Assembly: GCF_023534745.1 (NCBI RefSeq)
Contig: NZ_JAMHJQ010000019.1
Location: 1 to 64,000 of the forward strand
Length of the DNA stretch: 64,000 nt
DNA from: Streptomyces sp. 35G-GA-8
GTDB lineage: Bacteria > Actinomycetota > Actinomycetes > Streptomycetales > Streptomycetaceae
Direction: 5' to 3'
Shown: in pieces, positions 44,656 to 62,923 of the stretch
Numbering within the stretch: position 1 is the stretch's first letter
How the letters are laid out: the number at the start of each line of letters is the position of its first letter
Program-made: the position numbers and the translations under genes
The notes under the pieces: model-generated
Database searches by the model: none
Told to the model about the DNA's origin: nothing
The model's input: only the letters and a program-made list of their open reading frames with translations

Positions 44656-44689
44656 CGGTGCCACCGTCGGCCACGCGACGGTGGCACCG
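44656..44689 (-). terminator. Hairpin after the rhodanese gene
   Basis: A perfect 14-bp stem (44656-44669 with 44676-44689) closes a six-base loop, nine bases beyond the rhodanese stop. Confidence 0.8.
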
Positions 44690-44697
44690 TAAGGCCC

Positions 44698-45171
44698 TCA
44701 GCAGGCGCAGTGGGCGGCCCCGACCGGCGTCGTCAACGGATCGGCCGCGCGCCGGATCACACCGCTCTCACCCTCGACCGGGAATCCCTCGCGGATCCAG
44801 TACTCGACCCCACCGATCATCTCCTTGACGTGGTAGCCGAGTTGGGCGAGGGCGAGCGCCGCGCGGGTCGCGCCGTCGCATCCCGGACCCCAGCAGTAGA
44901 CGATGACGGGAACCGCGGCGTCCAACAGGTCCGGGGCGCGCTCCGGAATCTCGGCGGTCGGCAGGTGCACCGCACCGGGCACATGCCCCTGCGCCCAGGC
45001 TTCGTCCCCGCGTGAGTCGACGAGCACGAAGCCCGGATCGCCGGACTCCAGCGAGGAGTGGACATCGGACACGTCCGCCTGGAAGGCGAGGCGTGCGGCG
45101 AAAAAGTCGGCTGCGTCGGCCGGCGCTGCGGGCGGGACCCGCAGGGCGGCGCTGATCTGGGTCTTGGTCAT
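44698..45171 (-). CDS. Rhodanese-like sulfurtransferase
   Basis: The protein has 157 residues. The active-site loop is YCWGPGCDGATRAA, so the Cys is preceded by WGPG and followed by DGA; this differs from classical CRxGxR loops. FVLVDSRGDEAWAQGHVPGAVHLP is the usual entry strand and loop. It ends GAAHCAC with two Cys. It is divergent from the AsnC regulator 93 bp away. Confidence 0.9.
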   Translation of the reverse strand: MTKTQISAALRVPPAAPADAADFFAARLAFQADVSDVHSSLESGDPGFVLVDSRGDEAWAQGHVPGAVHLPTAEIPERAPDLLDAAVPVIVYCWGPGCDGATRAALALAQLGYHVKEMIGGVEYWIREGFPVEGESGVIRRAADPLTTPVGAAHCAC

Positions 45172-45264
45172 GCCCTGGACACTAGGCTTCTCGCCCGTAC
45201 CTCAGAACCCGAGATCAACGGCTTCTCCTTCCGATCGCCGTGGAACTCGTGGTATCACTCCAAT

Positions 45265-45747
45265 ATGGCCGCTGATTCCCTTGACACCACCGATATACGC
45301 ATCATGGAAGCCCTGCAACACAACGGGCGTGCCAGCTACGCCGAGTTGGCCCGTAGCGTCTCCATGTCCCCGAGTGCCGTCACGGAACGCGTCCGACGGC
45401 TGGAGGAGTGCGGCGTCATCTCCGGCTACTCGGCCACCGTGAGCCCCGAGGCCCTGGGGCTCGACATCCTGGCTTTCGTCCGCCTCCGCTACCCCACGGG
45501 CAACTACAAGCCGTTCCACGACCTGCTCGACACCACACCTGAGATCGTGGAAGCCCACCATGTGACGGGTGACGACTGCTTCGTCCTCAAGGTCGTCGCT
45601 CGCTCGATGCGCGACCTGGAGCTCACCACGGGCCGCATCGCCGCCTTGGGCTCCGTCACCACGAACGTCGTCTACTCCAGCCCGCTTGCCAGCCGCTCGG
45701 TGACGACGGCTGTGTCCCGGAACCGGCCGGTCGTTTCCGGCGACTGA
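45265..45747 (+). CDS. Lrp/AsnC-family regulator
   Basis: The protein has 160 residues. The helix-turn-helix is ASYAELARSVSMSPSAVTERVRRLEECGVI. The RAM/ligand domain shows FVRLRYPTG, VEAHHVTGDDCFVLKVVA. The start at 45265 has no strong ribosome site. Divergent placement suggests it controls the rhodanese gene and senses a small molecule. Confidence 0.93.
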   Translation: MAADSLDTTDIRIMEALQHNGRASYAELARSVSMSPSAVTERVRRLEECGVISGYSATVSPEALGLDILAFVRLRYPTGNYKPFHDLLDTTPEIVEAHHVTGDDCFVLKVVARSMRDLELTTGRIAALGSVTTNVVYSSPLASRSVTTAVSRNRPVVSGD

Positions 45748-45867
45748 CCCATCGGGCAGGGCGCGGATCCTGGATCCTCCGGACCCGCTGACCGGACCCC
45801 CTTCGGGGGCTACGGTGTTGCGCGGCAGCCGAGTTGGTCGGCGAAAGCGGACATGGAGGGGCAACGG

Positions 45868-46134
45868 ATGAAACGGCTACGGGGGTTCGGTGTGGCGGTG
45901 GCCGCCGGGGCGGTGCTCCTGCTCGCGGGATGCGGCGTTCCGACGGATTACAGCGAGATCGTCACCTTCACCGACGAGCACGGCCGCGCATGCACCGCGG
46001 CGGTGGTCGTCGACCAGGAACAGAACGAGGGCAACGACTACGAGGTCTCCAGTCTCGACTGCGACTACGCCCCGGCGGGCCGCACTCCGGGGCCCACGCG
46101 CTACTCCCCCATGCCGGAGCGGGACACCAAGTGA
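45868..46134 (+). CDS. Small lipoprotein
   Basis: The protein has 88 residues. A signal peptide MKRLRGFGVAVAAG ends in lipobox LLAGC, so Cys becomes the lipid-modified first residue. The mature part of about 65 residues has two further Cys (HGRACTAAV, SLDCDYAP) that may pair. The ATG at 45868 is preceded by GGAGGGGC. No family is recognised. Confidence 0.85.
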   Translation: MKRLRGFGVAVAAGAVLLLAGCGVPTDYSEIVTFTDEHGRACTAAVVVDQEQNEGNDYEVSSLDCDYAPAGRTPGPTRYSPMPERDTK

Positions 46135-46164
46135 CGTCGGGGCGGAGGGACGGGGTACGGGGTA

Positions 46165-46179
46165 CGGGGAAAAACCCCG
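46165..46179. terminator. Short GC hairpin between convergent genes
   Basis: CGGGG and CCCCG close an AAAAA loop, 30 bp after the lipoprotein stop and just beyond the end of the minus-strand membrane-protein gene. The stem is only five pairs. Confidence 0.4.
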
Positions 46180-46183
46180 CCCC

Positions 46184-47110
46184 TCACTCCGCCTTCCTGA
46201 ACACCTCCGACATCCCGTCTCCCGTGTCATGGGCCAGCAGCCCCGTCGCGTCCGGGGCGATCAGGCCGACGCGGGTGGCCAGTTCCCTCCCATGTACGTC
46301 GACGGCCGCCTCGATGAGGCCCGCGAGCGCGTCCAGTCCTGTCCGGGCGCGGGAACGGGCCACGGCCCCGCAGACGACGGCGACCAGCGCGGCCGGCCAC
46401 CACCAGCAGGCGAGGAGGGCATAGCCCACGCCCCAGGCGGCGAGGCGGGCCGCGGCGCCGAAGGAGTCGCGTGCCGACTGGATCTGGCGCCCGGCGGGTT
46501 CGGGGAGGATCAGCCACAGTCGCGGCCACAGGGCGGCGAGGTCCACACCGTAGGCGGCCTCAACACGGTCCGCCGTCGCCTGCATGCGGTCGCCGTACCA
46601 GGTGGGGCGTGCCGGTACGCGCAGCGCGACGCGGTCGCGGGCCTCGGTGAGGGCATGGATCCGCGCCCAGGTGCCTCTCGGGATCGTCACCGTACCGTTC
46701 GCTCCGACGCCGGTCGGGCCGGCGTGCGCCACGGCCTCCTCCACCCTCGCGTCCCTTTCCCTCCACCGCCGCTCCCGCCGTGCGGTGAGGGCACGCGAAA
46801 GCGGGTCCCGGCCGAACCGCAGCCAGTACTGTTCGATCGCACCGCCGAGGAACTGCGCGGCGAGCGAGGCCGCGGCGGCGGTGAGCAGCACGAGCGCCAC
46901 GAGAATCGCGGCGGTACCGGTCCGGTCCAGGGCGGGGCGGGCGGCGAGGTCGTCCAGAGTGCCGCGCAGCCGGTCGACGTCGTGCCAGTGGCGATGCCCC
47001 AGGGTGGCGCCGACGGCGGTGACCGCGAGGAAGAGGGCGCCGGGCAGCACCAGCAGGTTCAGCCAGCGCTCGGTGAGTTTGCCGCCGAGGGTGGCGAGGA
47101 GGGGGTTCAT
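46184..47110 (-). CDS. Membrane protein next to the TPR-CHAT gene
   Basis: The protein has 308 residues. Helices lie at about 15-38, 65-90, and 220-250 (ALLACWWWPAALVAVVCGAV), with an Arg/Glu-rich charged soluble middle (RRERRWRERDARVEEA). No family is recognised. It follows the 130-residue gene by 31 bp and is in the same operon, divergent from the TPR-CHAT protease. Such genes are plausible membrane effectors or sensors of CHAT systems. Confidence 0.8.
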   Translation of the reverse strand: MNPLLATLGGKLTERWLNLLVLPGALFLAVTAVGATLGHRHWHDVDRLRGTLDDLAARPALDRTGTAAILVALVLLTAAAASLAAQFLGGAIEQYWLRFGRDPLSRALTARRERRWRERDARVEEAVAHAGPTGVGANGTVTIPRGTWARIHALTEARDRVALRVPARPTWYGDRMQATADRVEAAYGVDLAALWPRLWLILPEPAGRQIQSARDSFGAAARLAAWGVGYALLACWWWPAALVAVVCGAVARSRARTGLDALAGLIEAAVDVHGRELATRVGLIAPDATGLLAHDTGDGMSEVFRKAE

Positions 47111-47141
47111 GAGGTCGGGAGGCCGGAGGCGGTCACTGTCG

Positions 47142-47534
47142 TCACTGTCCGGGGTTCAGCCGGCTCTTGCGCATACGTGTTCCGTTGACCGCGCAGTGGG
47201 GCGCGGGCAGCAGGTCGCGGGCCCGTTCGAGCCGCGTGCAACGGGCCGGTCCCGGGCACACGGCCACCTTGATATGGATCGCGACTCCGGGAGCGCCGGC
47301 ACCGCGGGATTCGTTGAGCAGCCCGCCCGCGACCCCGGCCAGGCGCAGCGCGTGGTCCAGGTCGTCGTAGCAGGCCGCCAGCGCGGCGGCGTCCTCGCCC
47401 GACCGCAGCAGTTCCCGCGCGCGCTCGGCGGGCTCCTGTACCCCGGGCTGCCGCATGTCGTGCGACGAGCCGAGCAGGGCGCACAACGCCGCTGTCCGGT
47501 GGGCGAGTTCGGGGTGATCAGGCGATACGGTCAT
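47142..47534 (-). CDS. Small Cys-containing protein next to the TPR-CHAT gene
   Basis: The protein has 130 residues. The N-terminal two-thirds are helical and the rest is basic with Cys residues in VAVCPGPARC and PHCAVNGTRM. No family is recognised. It starts 80 bp from the divergent TPR-CHAT gene and lies first in an operon with the 308-residue membrane protein. A role as an adaptor or CHAT substrate is only an inference. Confidence 0.75.
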   Translation of the reverse strand: MTVSPDHPELAHRTAALCALLGSSHDMRQPGVQEPAERARELLRSGEDAAALAACYDDLDHALRLAGVAGGLLNESRGAGAPGVAIHIKVAVCPGPARCTRLERARDLLPAPHCAVNGTRMRKSRLNPGQ

Positions 47535-47614
47535 GCTCCAAGTGTGCCGGAGAGCGGGCCCCGTCGAGAGTGAGTCGCCGCGCTACCGGAGTCGACAACA
47601 GGGGGAGCGACAAG

Positions 47615-50600
47615 GTGAGGGACGACCGGGACGGGCTGGTACAGGCGATCCGTGCGCGCCTCGCACGGGCCGGGACCGCGGACGGAGGTGTGCGCGGGGA
47701 CGTGGTGTTCGGCCCCGGGGCCGATGCCGAACTCCGGGCCCTGCTCAGGACCGCCGACACCAGGACCGACCTGGAGGCCCGGCACGCGGCCGGCTGGCTC
47801 TGCGTCGCTCGCGCGGCGGCCGCGACCGACACACGCGGCGCTGTCCACGGAGCCATGGCGGGAACGCTGCTCTTCCCAGTATGGATGGCCGATCCCGGTC
47901 TCGTGCCACCGCCGTTGGCGGCCGGCTATGAGTCCACCGACCCCGCGGACCGCCCCGATCCGGCGAACGCCGACGGCCCCGCCGAGTGGTCGGCCGACTG
48001 TGCCGCGGCCGTGATCGCGGCCGAGGGCCGACAGCACCATCCGCCGCGCGACGCTTCCGAGAACGAACTCCGGCTGTACGAACTGGCCGTGCGGGTGGGT
48101 GCCTCGCTGCCCACGCGTGAGCTACTGCTCGGAACGGCGGTGGGGATGGGCAGCCTCGCCGTCCTCGCGACGCCGGAGCACGACCCCACGTACGCGACCC
48201 GGGTCGCCGATCTGACCCACGCGCTGTCCCTCGCCGGGCAGCACGGACCGACGGCCGACGAGGGACCGACGGTCCACGACCGGCCGATGGCCGACGAAGG
48301 CCCCGACGCGGCGCTCCGTCTCACCCACCACGCCCTCAAGCGCGTTCCCGCCGACTCCCCCGACCGGCTGGTCACACTGAGCAACCTGGGCATCCAGTTC
48401 CTGGATCGGTACCGGCAGTCGTACGACCCGGACGACCTGTACGAAGCGGTGGGCATCGGGCGCGACGTACTGGCCCAACTGCCCGCGCAGAGCCCGCATA
48501 TCGCCCAGTGCCTCACCGCCCTGGGCGTCGCGCTGCTGCAGCTGCGGCAGCGGGAGGGCGGCACGCCGGAGGAGTGCGACGAGGTGGTGGACCTGTTCCG
48601 CCGGGCGGCTCCCGGCCATCCCCAGGGGCCGACGGCGGCAGGACTCAACCTGGGACTCGGGCTCGTCCTGCGGTACCAGCGCACCGGTCGGCCGCACGAT
48701 CTGCACGAGGCGGTCGGCGTACTGACCGGCGCGCTGGAGGCGTCGCGGGACCCGGAGCAGCGCACCGGCGCCCGCGCCGCGCTGGGCAACGCGCTGCGCG
48801 CCCGCTACGCGCTGACCGGTGATCCGGCCGATCTGGACGCGGCGATCACACAGCTGTCCGCGGTGGTCGGCGCTTCCGGGGAGCCGACGTCCCGCACCGC
48901 GACGCGGCTGCTCGCACCCGCGATGGCCCTGCACGCCCGCCACGCCCTTGATCCGGAAGGGAACAGTGCGGATCTGGCCGAGGCCCTGCGACTGGTGCGG
49001 CGGGCCGGGACACTTCTGCCGCCGGGCCACCCGGAACGGCCCGTCACGCTCGGCGATCTCGGGCTGCTGCTCAGCACCAGCTACCAACGCTCGGGAAACC
49101 GGGAGGAGTTGAACGAGGCCGTCCTGGCTCTTCGGGAGTCGGTGGCGCTCACCGCCGAAGGGCACGAGATTCTCGGCGTGCGGCTGCTCAATCTCGGCAT
49201 GGCCCTGGGCCTGCGCCACCAGCTGACCGAGGACGGCGAGGACCTGCGAGAGGCCCGGGAGTGCCGGCGACGGGCCATGGAACTGCCCGGTCTCGGCCGT
49301 GCGCATCGCGCGATGCTGCTCGGCTCGACGGCCATCAGCCGAATGACCGGTTTCGAGCGTGCCGCCGACCCGGGCGCCCAACTCGACGAGGCGATCGGCC
49401 TCTTCAGGGAAGCGCTCGCCCTCACCCCGGCGGACGACCGCCTCTTGCCGCGTCGGCGCCACAATCTGGCCGTGGCCCTGATGGCCCGCTTTCTGACGGC
49501 ACAACGGCTCAGCGACGCGCGGGAGGCGCGCGAACTGGCCGACTCCGTGGTCGCCGCGCTGCCCGCGGACTCGCCCGAACTGCCCGGAGTCCTGGTGGTG
49601 GCGGCCGGCGCCCGGCTGTCGAGCCTCGGCGCCGTGTTGTCCTCGGCGGTGCGCAACGAGGCGATCGCACTGCTCCGCCGGGCGGTCGAGATCACCCCGC
49701 CCGGCCACGCGAAGCGCACACAACGCCTGGCGACTCTCGGTGACGTCCTGCGGGACCGGGGGCCGGGCCGCCGACGCCGTCGATCCGATCTGGTCGAGGC
49801 GGCCGAGGTGTACCGGGAAGCGGCCCTGGAGCGGCAGTGCGACCCCTCCCAACGCCTGGACGCCGCACGGGCCTGGGGCGCTGTGCGGGCGGAACTCGGT
49901 GACTGGGCCGGCGCTCTGGACGGCTACGCGACGGCGGTCGACCTGCTGCACTCCGTCGCACCCCGCCATCTCGTCCGCGATGACCAGGAATTCCTGCTGA
50001 GCAGGACCGTCGGGCTGGGGGCCGAGGCGGCGGCCTGCGCGGTGCGCAGCGGCAGGCCGGGGCTCGCGGTGGGGCTGCTCGAACAGGCCAGAGGCGTACT
50101 TCTCTCCCACGCCTTCGACGCCGACAGCGATCTGACCCGGCTCCGGGAGACGGCCCCGGAGCTCGCCGACCGCTTCGAAGAACTCCGGGACGCCCTGGAC
50201 ACGGCTACCGACAGCCGGGATCAGGGACTTCTCGAAGAAGCGCCGGAAGGACGCCGGGGCGACGCACACGGCCCCGAAGCCCGCGCCGACGTGCGGCAGC
50301 GGCTGGCCGCCGAGTGGCGGGAGCTGACCGGGCGGATCCGCGCCGAGCACCCGGAACTCGGCCTGCTGCGGCCGGTGAGGGAGTGGGACGAGCGGGAACT
50401 GCGCGCGGCGGCCACGGCGGGCCCGGTGGTGCTGGTCAATGTCTCCTCGTACGGCGGCGAAGCACTGATCGTCACCGAGCACGCGATCGACGCCGTACCG
50501 CTCCCCGGACTGGACCCAGGGACGACAGCGGCCCGCCGGCGGGCTCTCCAGGACGCGCTGTTACGTATCGAGACGCCCGGCACCTCGCGCGCGGAGTCCC

Positions 50601-51472
50601 AGCGCGCACAGCGAGTCGTCCGCGACACGCTCACCTGGCTCTGGCAGGCGGCCACCGGACCTGTCCTCGACCATCTGGGCATCCCGGCCGTCCCCGCCGG
50701 ACCGTTGCCCCGTGTGTGGTGGTCGCCGGGCGGCGTCCTGGGCACCCTGCCGCTGCACGCCGCGACCCCCCAGGACGGCGCGCCCGGGGCGTTGGGCCGG
50801 GTCGTCTCCTCGTACACGCCGACTCTGCGGGCGCTGCGACACGCCAGGCAGCGCGTCGCCCGGCCGGCGGGCACAGGGGCGCTCGTCGTCGCCGTCGGTG
50901 AGGCCGCCGGGCTCGCACCGCTGCCCGCCGCGCGCCGCGAGGCCGAACGGCTCGCCCGGCTGCTGCCCGGCTCCGAGGTGCTGACGGGCGCGTCCGCCAC
51001 CCACTCCGCGGTGGTCTCCGCCCTGCCCCGGCACGCGTACGCGCACTTCGCCTGCCACGCCCGGGGGGATCTGGAGCGCCCGTCCGGCAGCCGGCTCGTT
51101 CTGCACGATCACACCGAACGTCCGCTGACCGTCCGCGACCTCGCCCGGCTGCGGCTGCCGTCGGTACGGCTCGCCTATCTCTCCGCCTGCGACACCCTGC
51201 GGACCAGCCCCGAACTCGCCGACGAGTCCGTCCATATCGTCAGTGCCCTCCAGATCGCGGGCTTCCCCCATGTCGTCGGCTCACTGTGGCATGTCGACGA
51301 CACGATCGGAGCCGGTGTCGCCCAGAGGGTGTACGAGTCTCTGAGCGCGGGCGACGGCGCGCTGGACGTCGGCCGCACAGCCGAGGCCCTGCACGCCACG
51401 GTGTGCGCGCTACGTGACACGTATCCCCTGACCCCCAGCTTGTGGGCCTGCCAGGTGCACGCCGGTCCCTAA
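47615..51472 (+). CDS. TPR-repeat CHAT protease (caspase-HetF-associated)
   Basis: The protein has 1285 residues. A long alpha-solenoid of TPR-like units with the recurring pattern Leu-Gly-(x)-Leu...Tyr...Arg...Leu (e.g. SDRLVTLSNLGIQFLDRY, LNLGLGLVLRYQRTG) spans about 200-870. The CHAT domain fills the C-terminus: catalytic His1148 in FACHARGD and Cys1192 in YLSACDT. The Cys-His dyad and later GFPHVVGSLWHVDD are typical, so it should be an active cysteine peptidase that cuts a specific partner. GTG 47615 has GGGGGAG seven bases upstream. Its stop overlaps the convergent amidotransferase stop by three bases. Confidence 0.93.
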   Translation: MRDDRDGLVQAIRARLARAGTADGGVRGDVVFGPGADAELRALLRTADTRTDLEARHAAGWLCVARAAAATDTRGAVHGAMAGTLLFPVWMADPGLVPPPLAAGYESTDPADRPDPANADGPAEWSADCAAAVIAAEGRQHHPPRDASENELRLYELAVRVGASLPTRELLLGTAVGMGSLAVLATPEHDPTYATRVADLTHALSLAGQHGPTADEGPTVHDRPMADEGPDAALRLTHHALKRVPADSPDRLVTLSNLGIQFLDRYRQSYDPDDLYEAVGIGRDVLAQLPAQSPHIAQCLTALGVALLQLRQREGGTPEECDEVVDLFRRAAPGHPQGPTAAGLNLGLGLVLRYQRTGRPHDLHEAVGVLTGALEASRDPEQRTGARAALGNALRARYALTGDPADLDAAITQLSAVVGASGEPTSRTATRLLAPAMALHARHALDPEGNSADLAEALRLVRRAGTLLPPGHPERPVTLGDLGLLLSTSYQRSGNREELNEAVLALRESVALTAEGHEILGVRLLNLGMALGLRHQLTEDGEDLREARECRRRAMELPGLGRAHRAMLLGSTAISRMTGFERAADPGAQLDEAIGLFREALALTPADDRLLPRRRHNLAVALMARFLTAQRLSDAREARELADSVVAALPADSPELPGVLVVAAGARLSSLGAVLSSAVRNEAIALLRRAVEITPPGHAKRTQRLATLGDVLRDRGPGRRRRRSDLVEAAEVYREAALERQCDPSQRLDAARAWGAVRAELGDWAGALDGYATAVDLLHSVAPRHLVRDDQEFLLSRTVGLGAEAAACAVRSGRPGLAVGLLEQARGVLLSHAFDADSDLTRLRETAPELADRFEELRDALDTATDSRDQGLLEEAPEGRRGDAHGPEARADVRQRLAAEWRELTGRIRAEHPELGLLRPVREWDERELRAAATAGPVVLVNVSSYGGEALIVTEHAIDAVPLPGLDPGTTAARRRALQDALLRIETPGTSRAESQRAQRVVRDTLTWLWQAATGPVLDHLGIPAVPAGPLPRVWWSPGGVLGTLPLHAATPQDGAPGALGRVVSSYTPTLRALRHARQRVARPAGTGALVVAVGEAAGLAPLPAARREAERLARLLPGSEVLTGASATHSAVVSALPRHAYAHFACHARGDLERPSGSRLVLHDHTERPLTVRDLARLRLPSVRLAYLSACDTLRTSPELADESVHIVSALQIAGFPHVVGSLWHVDDTIGAGVAQRVYESLSAGDGALDVGRTAEALHATVCALRDTYPLTPSLWACQVHAGP

Positions 51473-52188
51473 TACCCTCCCCGCCCCAGGGTCACGACCT
51501 CGGCGAAACGGCGGGTGAATCCCTCCCAGGCCGCCGACGACGCCGGTTCGTCGGCCACCGCCCGCTCATAGACCGTGTCCGGGTCGAAGCCCCGCGATGT
51601 CAGCCATTCCCGGTCCCAGCGACGGACATCCGCCGCCACTGCCTCGGGGTGGAACTGCACGCCCCAGGCCCGCTCCCCCAGGCGGAATCCCTGATACCGG
51701 CACCGCTCGCTGTCCGCCAGCCAGACCGCCCCCGCCGGGAGTTCGGTCACGGCGTCCACATGGCGCTCCATGGCGGGCACCACGGGAGACAGCCCGCCGA
51801 AGAGAGGGTCCTCGCGCGCCTCGGCGCGCAGCCGGATCGGCGTACTCCCGCACTCCGGCTCGCCGGAGCGGCCACGCACCGTGCCGCCCCCGACATGAGC
51901 GAGCAGCTGACCGCCCAGACAGATGCCCAGCACCGGATTGCCCTGCTCCAGCGCCTGTCCGGCAAGACGCCGCGCCGCGGGAAGCCAGGGCGCACGCGCG
52001 TCCTCGTCCGGGAGGAATCCGCCGCCGAGCACGATCAGCGCCCGTCGCCCGAGCGTCTCGGGCAGCGGCTCGCCGGTGTACGCGTGGACCGTCTCCAGGC
52101 TCAGTCCGGCCTCCCGCAGCCAGCGGCCGACGCGGCCGGGACCGCCGTTCGGCGTGTTCTGCACCACGAGCACACTCTGCCTCGTCAT
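51469..52188 (-). CDS. Class I glutamine amidotransferase-like protein
   Basis: The protein has 239 residues. The nucleophile elbow is LGICLGGQLLA (Cys90) and the His-Glu pair is in WGVQFHPEA. It stands without a synthetase domain, as in GMP-synthase-like amidotransferases of unknown acceptor. ATG 52188 overlaps the stop of the upstream M23 gene (ATGA). A GTG at 52197 would overlap more. Confidence 0.9.
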   Translation of the reverse strand: MTRQSVLVVQNTPNGGPGRVGRWLREAGLSLETVHAYTGEPLPETLGRRALIVLGGGFLPDEDARAPWLPAARRLAGQALEQGNPVLGICLGGQLLAHVGGGTVRGRSGEPECGSTPIRLRAEAREDPLFGGLSPVVPAMERHVDAVTELPAGAVWLADSERCRYQGFRLGERAWGVQFHPEAVAADVRRWDREWLTSRGFDPDTVYERAVADEPASSAAWEGFTRRFAEVVTLGRGGY

Positions 52189-53036
52189 GCCCCGCACCCG
52201 ACCCGCTCACCGGACCAGAGATGAGTGGCGTCCTCCGGCACTCCGCGCCGTTCGGCCCCGCCGTCGTCGCGGTACTCCCACTCGAACGGCACGCCGTGCG
52301 CGGTCGCCACATCGGGGCCGTCCATCAGCTGGAAGTGCAGGTGAGGTTCGGACGAGTTCCCGGAGTTTCCGCACTCGGCGAGGTGCTGCCCCGCCGTGAC
52401 GCGGTCGCCCACCGTCACGAGGAGGGAATCGCGCCGCAGATGGGCGAGGACCGCGTACACGTCGTCGCCGATGTCCAGCACGAGGTAGTTGCCCAACAAG
52501 TGGCGCGGCCACCCCAGGTCGCGCAGAAAGCCCTCCAGACCGAGGAAGGCGAAGCCGGGAAGCGACATCCGGCTCAGATGGTCCCGCTGCCGGCTCGCGG
52601 CCGCGACCACCACTCCATCGGCGGGAGCGAGAAGGGGCCTCCCGAAGGAGGGATACGACCGCGGAAGCCGACCGACCGGCCAGACCCAGTTGAAGGGCGG
52701 GGTGTGCGGTGCGCCCGCGGCGTCCCGCGGCGGGTCGTACTTCAGGTCGATGGCGTAGGTCTGGGCGTGGCTGTGCGTATGGCTGGGGATCTTGGTCGCG
52801 GGGCCGTTGAGCGCTGTCCAGCGCCCGGTGACGGGCAGCCGGACCAGCACGGGCCGCCGGTCCCCGGCCGGACGCTGGGTCCGTACCAGGGCCCAGCGCA
52901 GAAGGATCGCGACCGCGATCAGCGCGACACCCACGTACCACAACGGCCCGATGCCCCGGACGTTCACCACAACGCACAACGTCCCGGCGCCGAACAGCAG
53001 GCCGTGGCGCTTCCACAACAACACCGGCGGACACAT
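52185..53036 (-). CDS. M23/LytM-like peptidase with membrane anchor
   Basis: The protein has 283 residues. Residues 8-48 contain two hydrophobic segments. The LytM fold follows, with a His/Asp site (HAQTYAIDLKYDP), PADGVVVAA, VLDIGDDVYAVLAHL and the HLHF metal motif. It should cut peptidoglycan cross-links or be a structural relative outside the membrane. It is coupled to the amidotransferase by an ATGA overlap. Confidence 0.88.
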   Translation of the reverse strand: MCPPVLLWKRHGLLFGAGTLCVVVNVRGIGPLWYVGVALIAVAILLRWALVRTQRPAGDRRPVLVRLPVTGRWTALNGPATKIPSHTHSHAQTYAIDLKYDPPRDAAGAPHTPPFNWVWPVGRLPRSYPSFGRPLLAPADGVVVAAASRQRDHLSRMSLPGFAFLGLEGFLRDLGWPRHLLGNYLVLDIGDDVYAVLAHLRRDSLLVTVGDRVTAGQHLAECGNSGNSSEPHLHFQLMDGPDVATAHGVPFEWEYRDDGGAERRGVPEDATHLWSGERVGCGA

Positions 53037-53165
53037 CCCTCGTTCCTTCCCGGAGGCAGGGCCGCCCTCCGGCCGACGGACGATCCGTCAGTTACGGGCC
53101 GAAACCGGCCCCACCATCAGCAATACCATCCGATGTCCCGGTCGTGCCACCACGGCCACCACGTA

Positions 53166-53384
53166 TCAGACCGAGGTGTCCGATATCTCGCGCAAGCTGC
53201 GGGGACGCATGTCGGTCCAGTGCTCGTTGACGTAGTCGATGGCGGTCTCACGGTCCACGTCGCTCAGCGCGGCCGTCCAGCCCGCGGGGGCCGGGGCGAA
53301 GGCCGGCCACAGGGAGTACTGGCCCTCGTCGTTGACCAGGACGTGGAAGACGCCGTCGACGTCGTCGAAGGGGTTGGTGCTCAT
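53166..53384 (-). CDS. MbtH-like NRPS chaperone
   Basis: The protein has 72 residues. It shows the full MbtH signature: NPFDD at the start, [17 protein letters not shown] and [11 protein letters not shown]. MbtH proteins bind the N-terminal part of certain A domains and help them fold or adenylate. It lies 86 bp downstream of the NRPS gene on the same strand, with AAGGAA before the ATG. Confidence 0.96.
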   Translation of the reverse strand: MSTNPFDDVDGVFHVLVNDEGQYSLWPAFAPAPAGWTAALSDVDRETAIDYVNEHWTDMRPRSLREISDTSV

Positions 53385-53470
53385 GGAGATGCGTTCCTTT
53401 CAGGTGTTCGGACAGGGCGTGGAGAGAAGGCGGAGAGAAAGCAGGGGCAGGGGGCAGGGGCGCTCACGGC

Positions 53471-62919
<9,449 letters not shown>

Positions 62920-62923
<4 letters not shown>

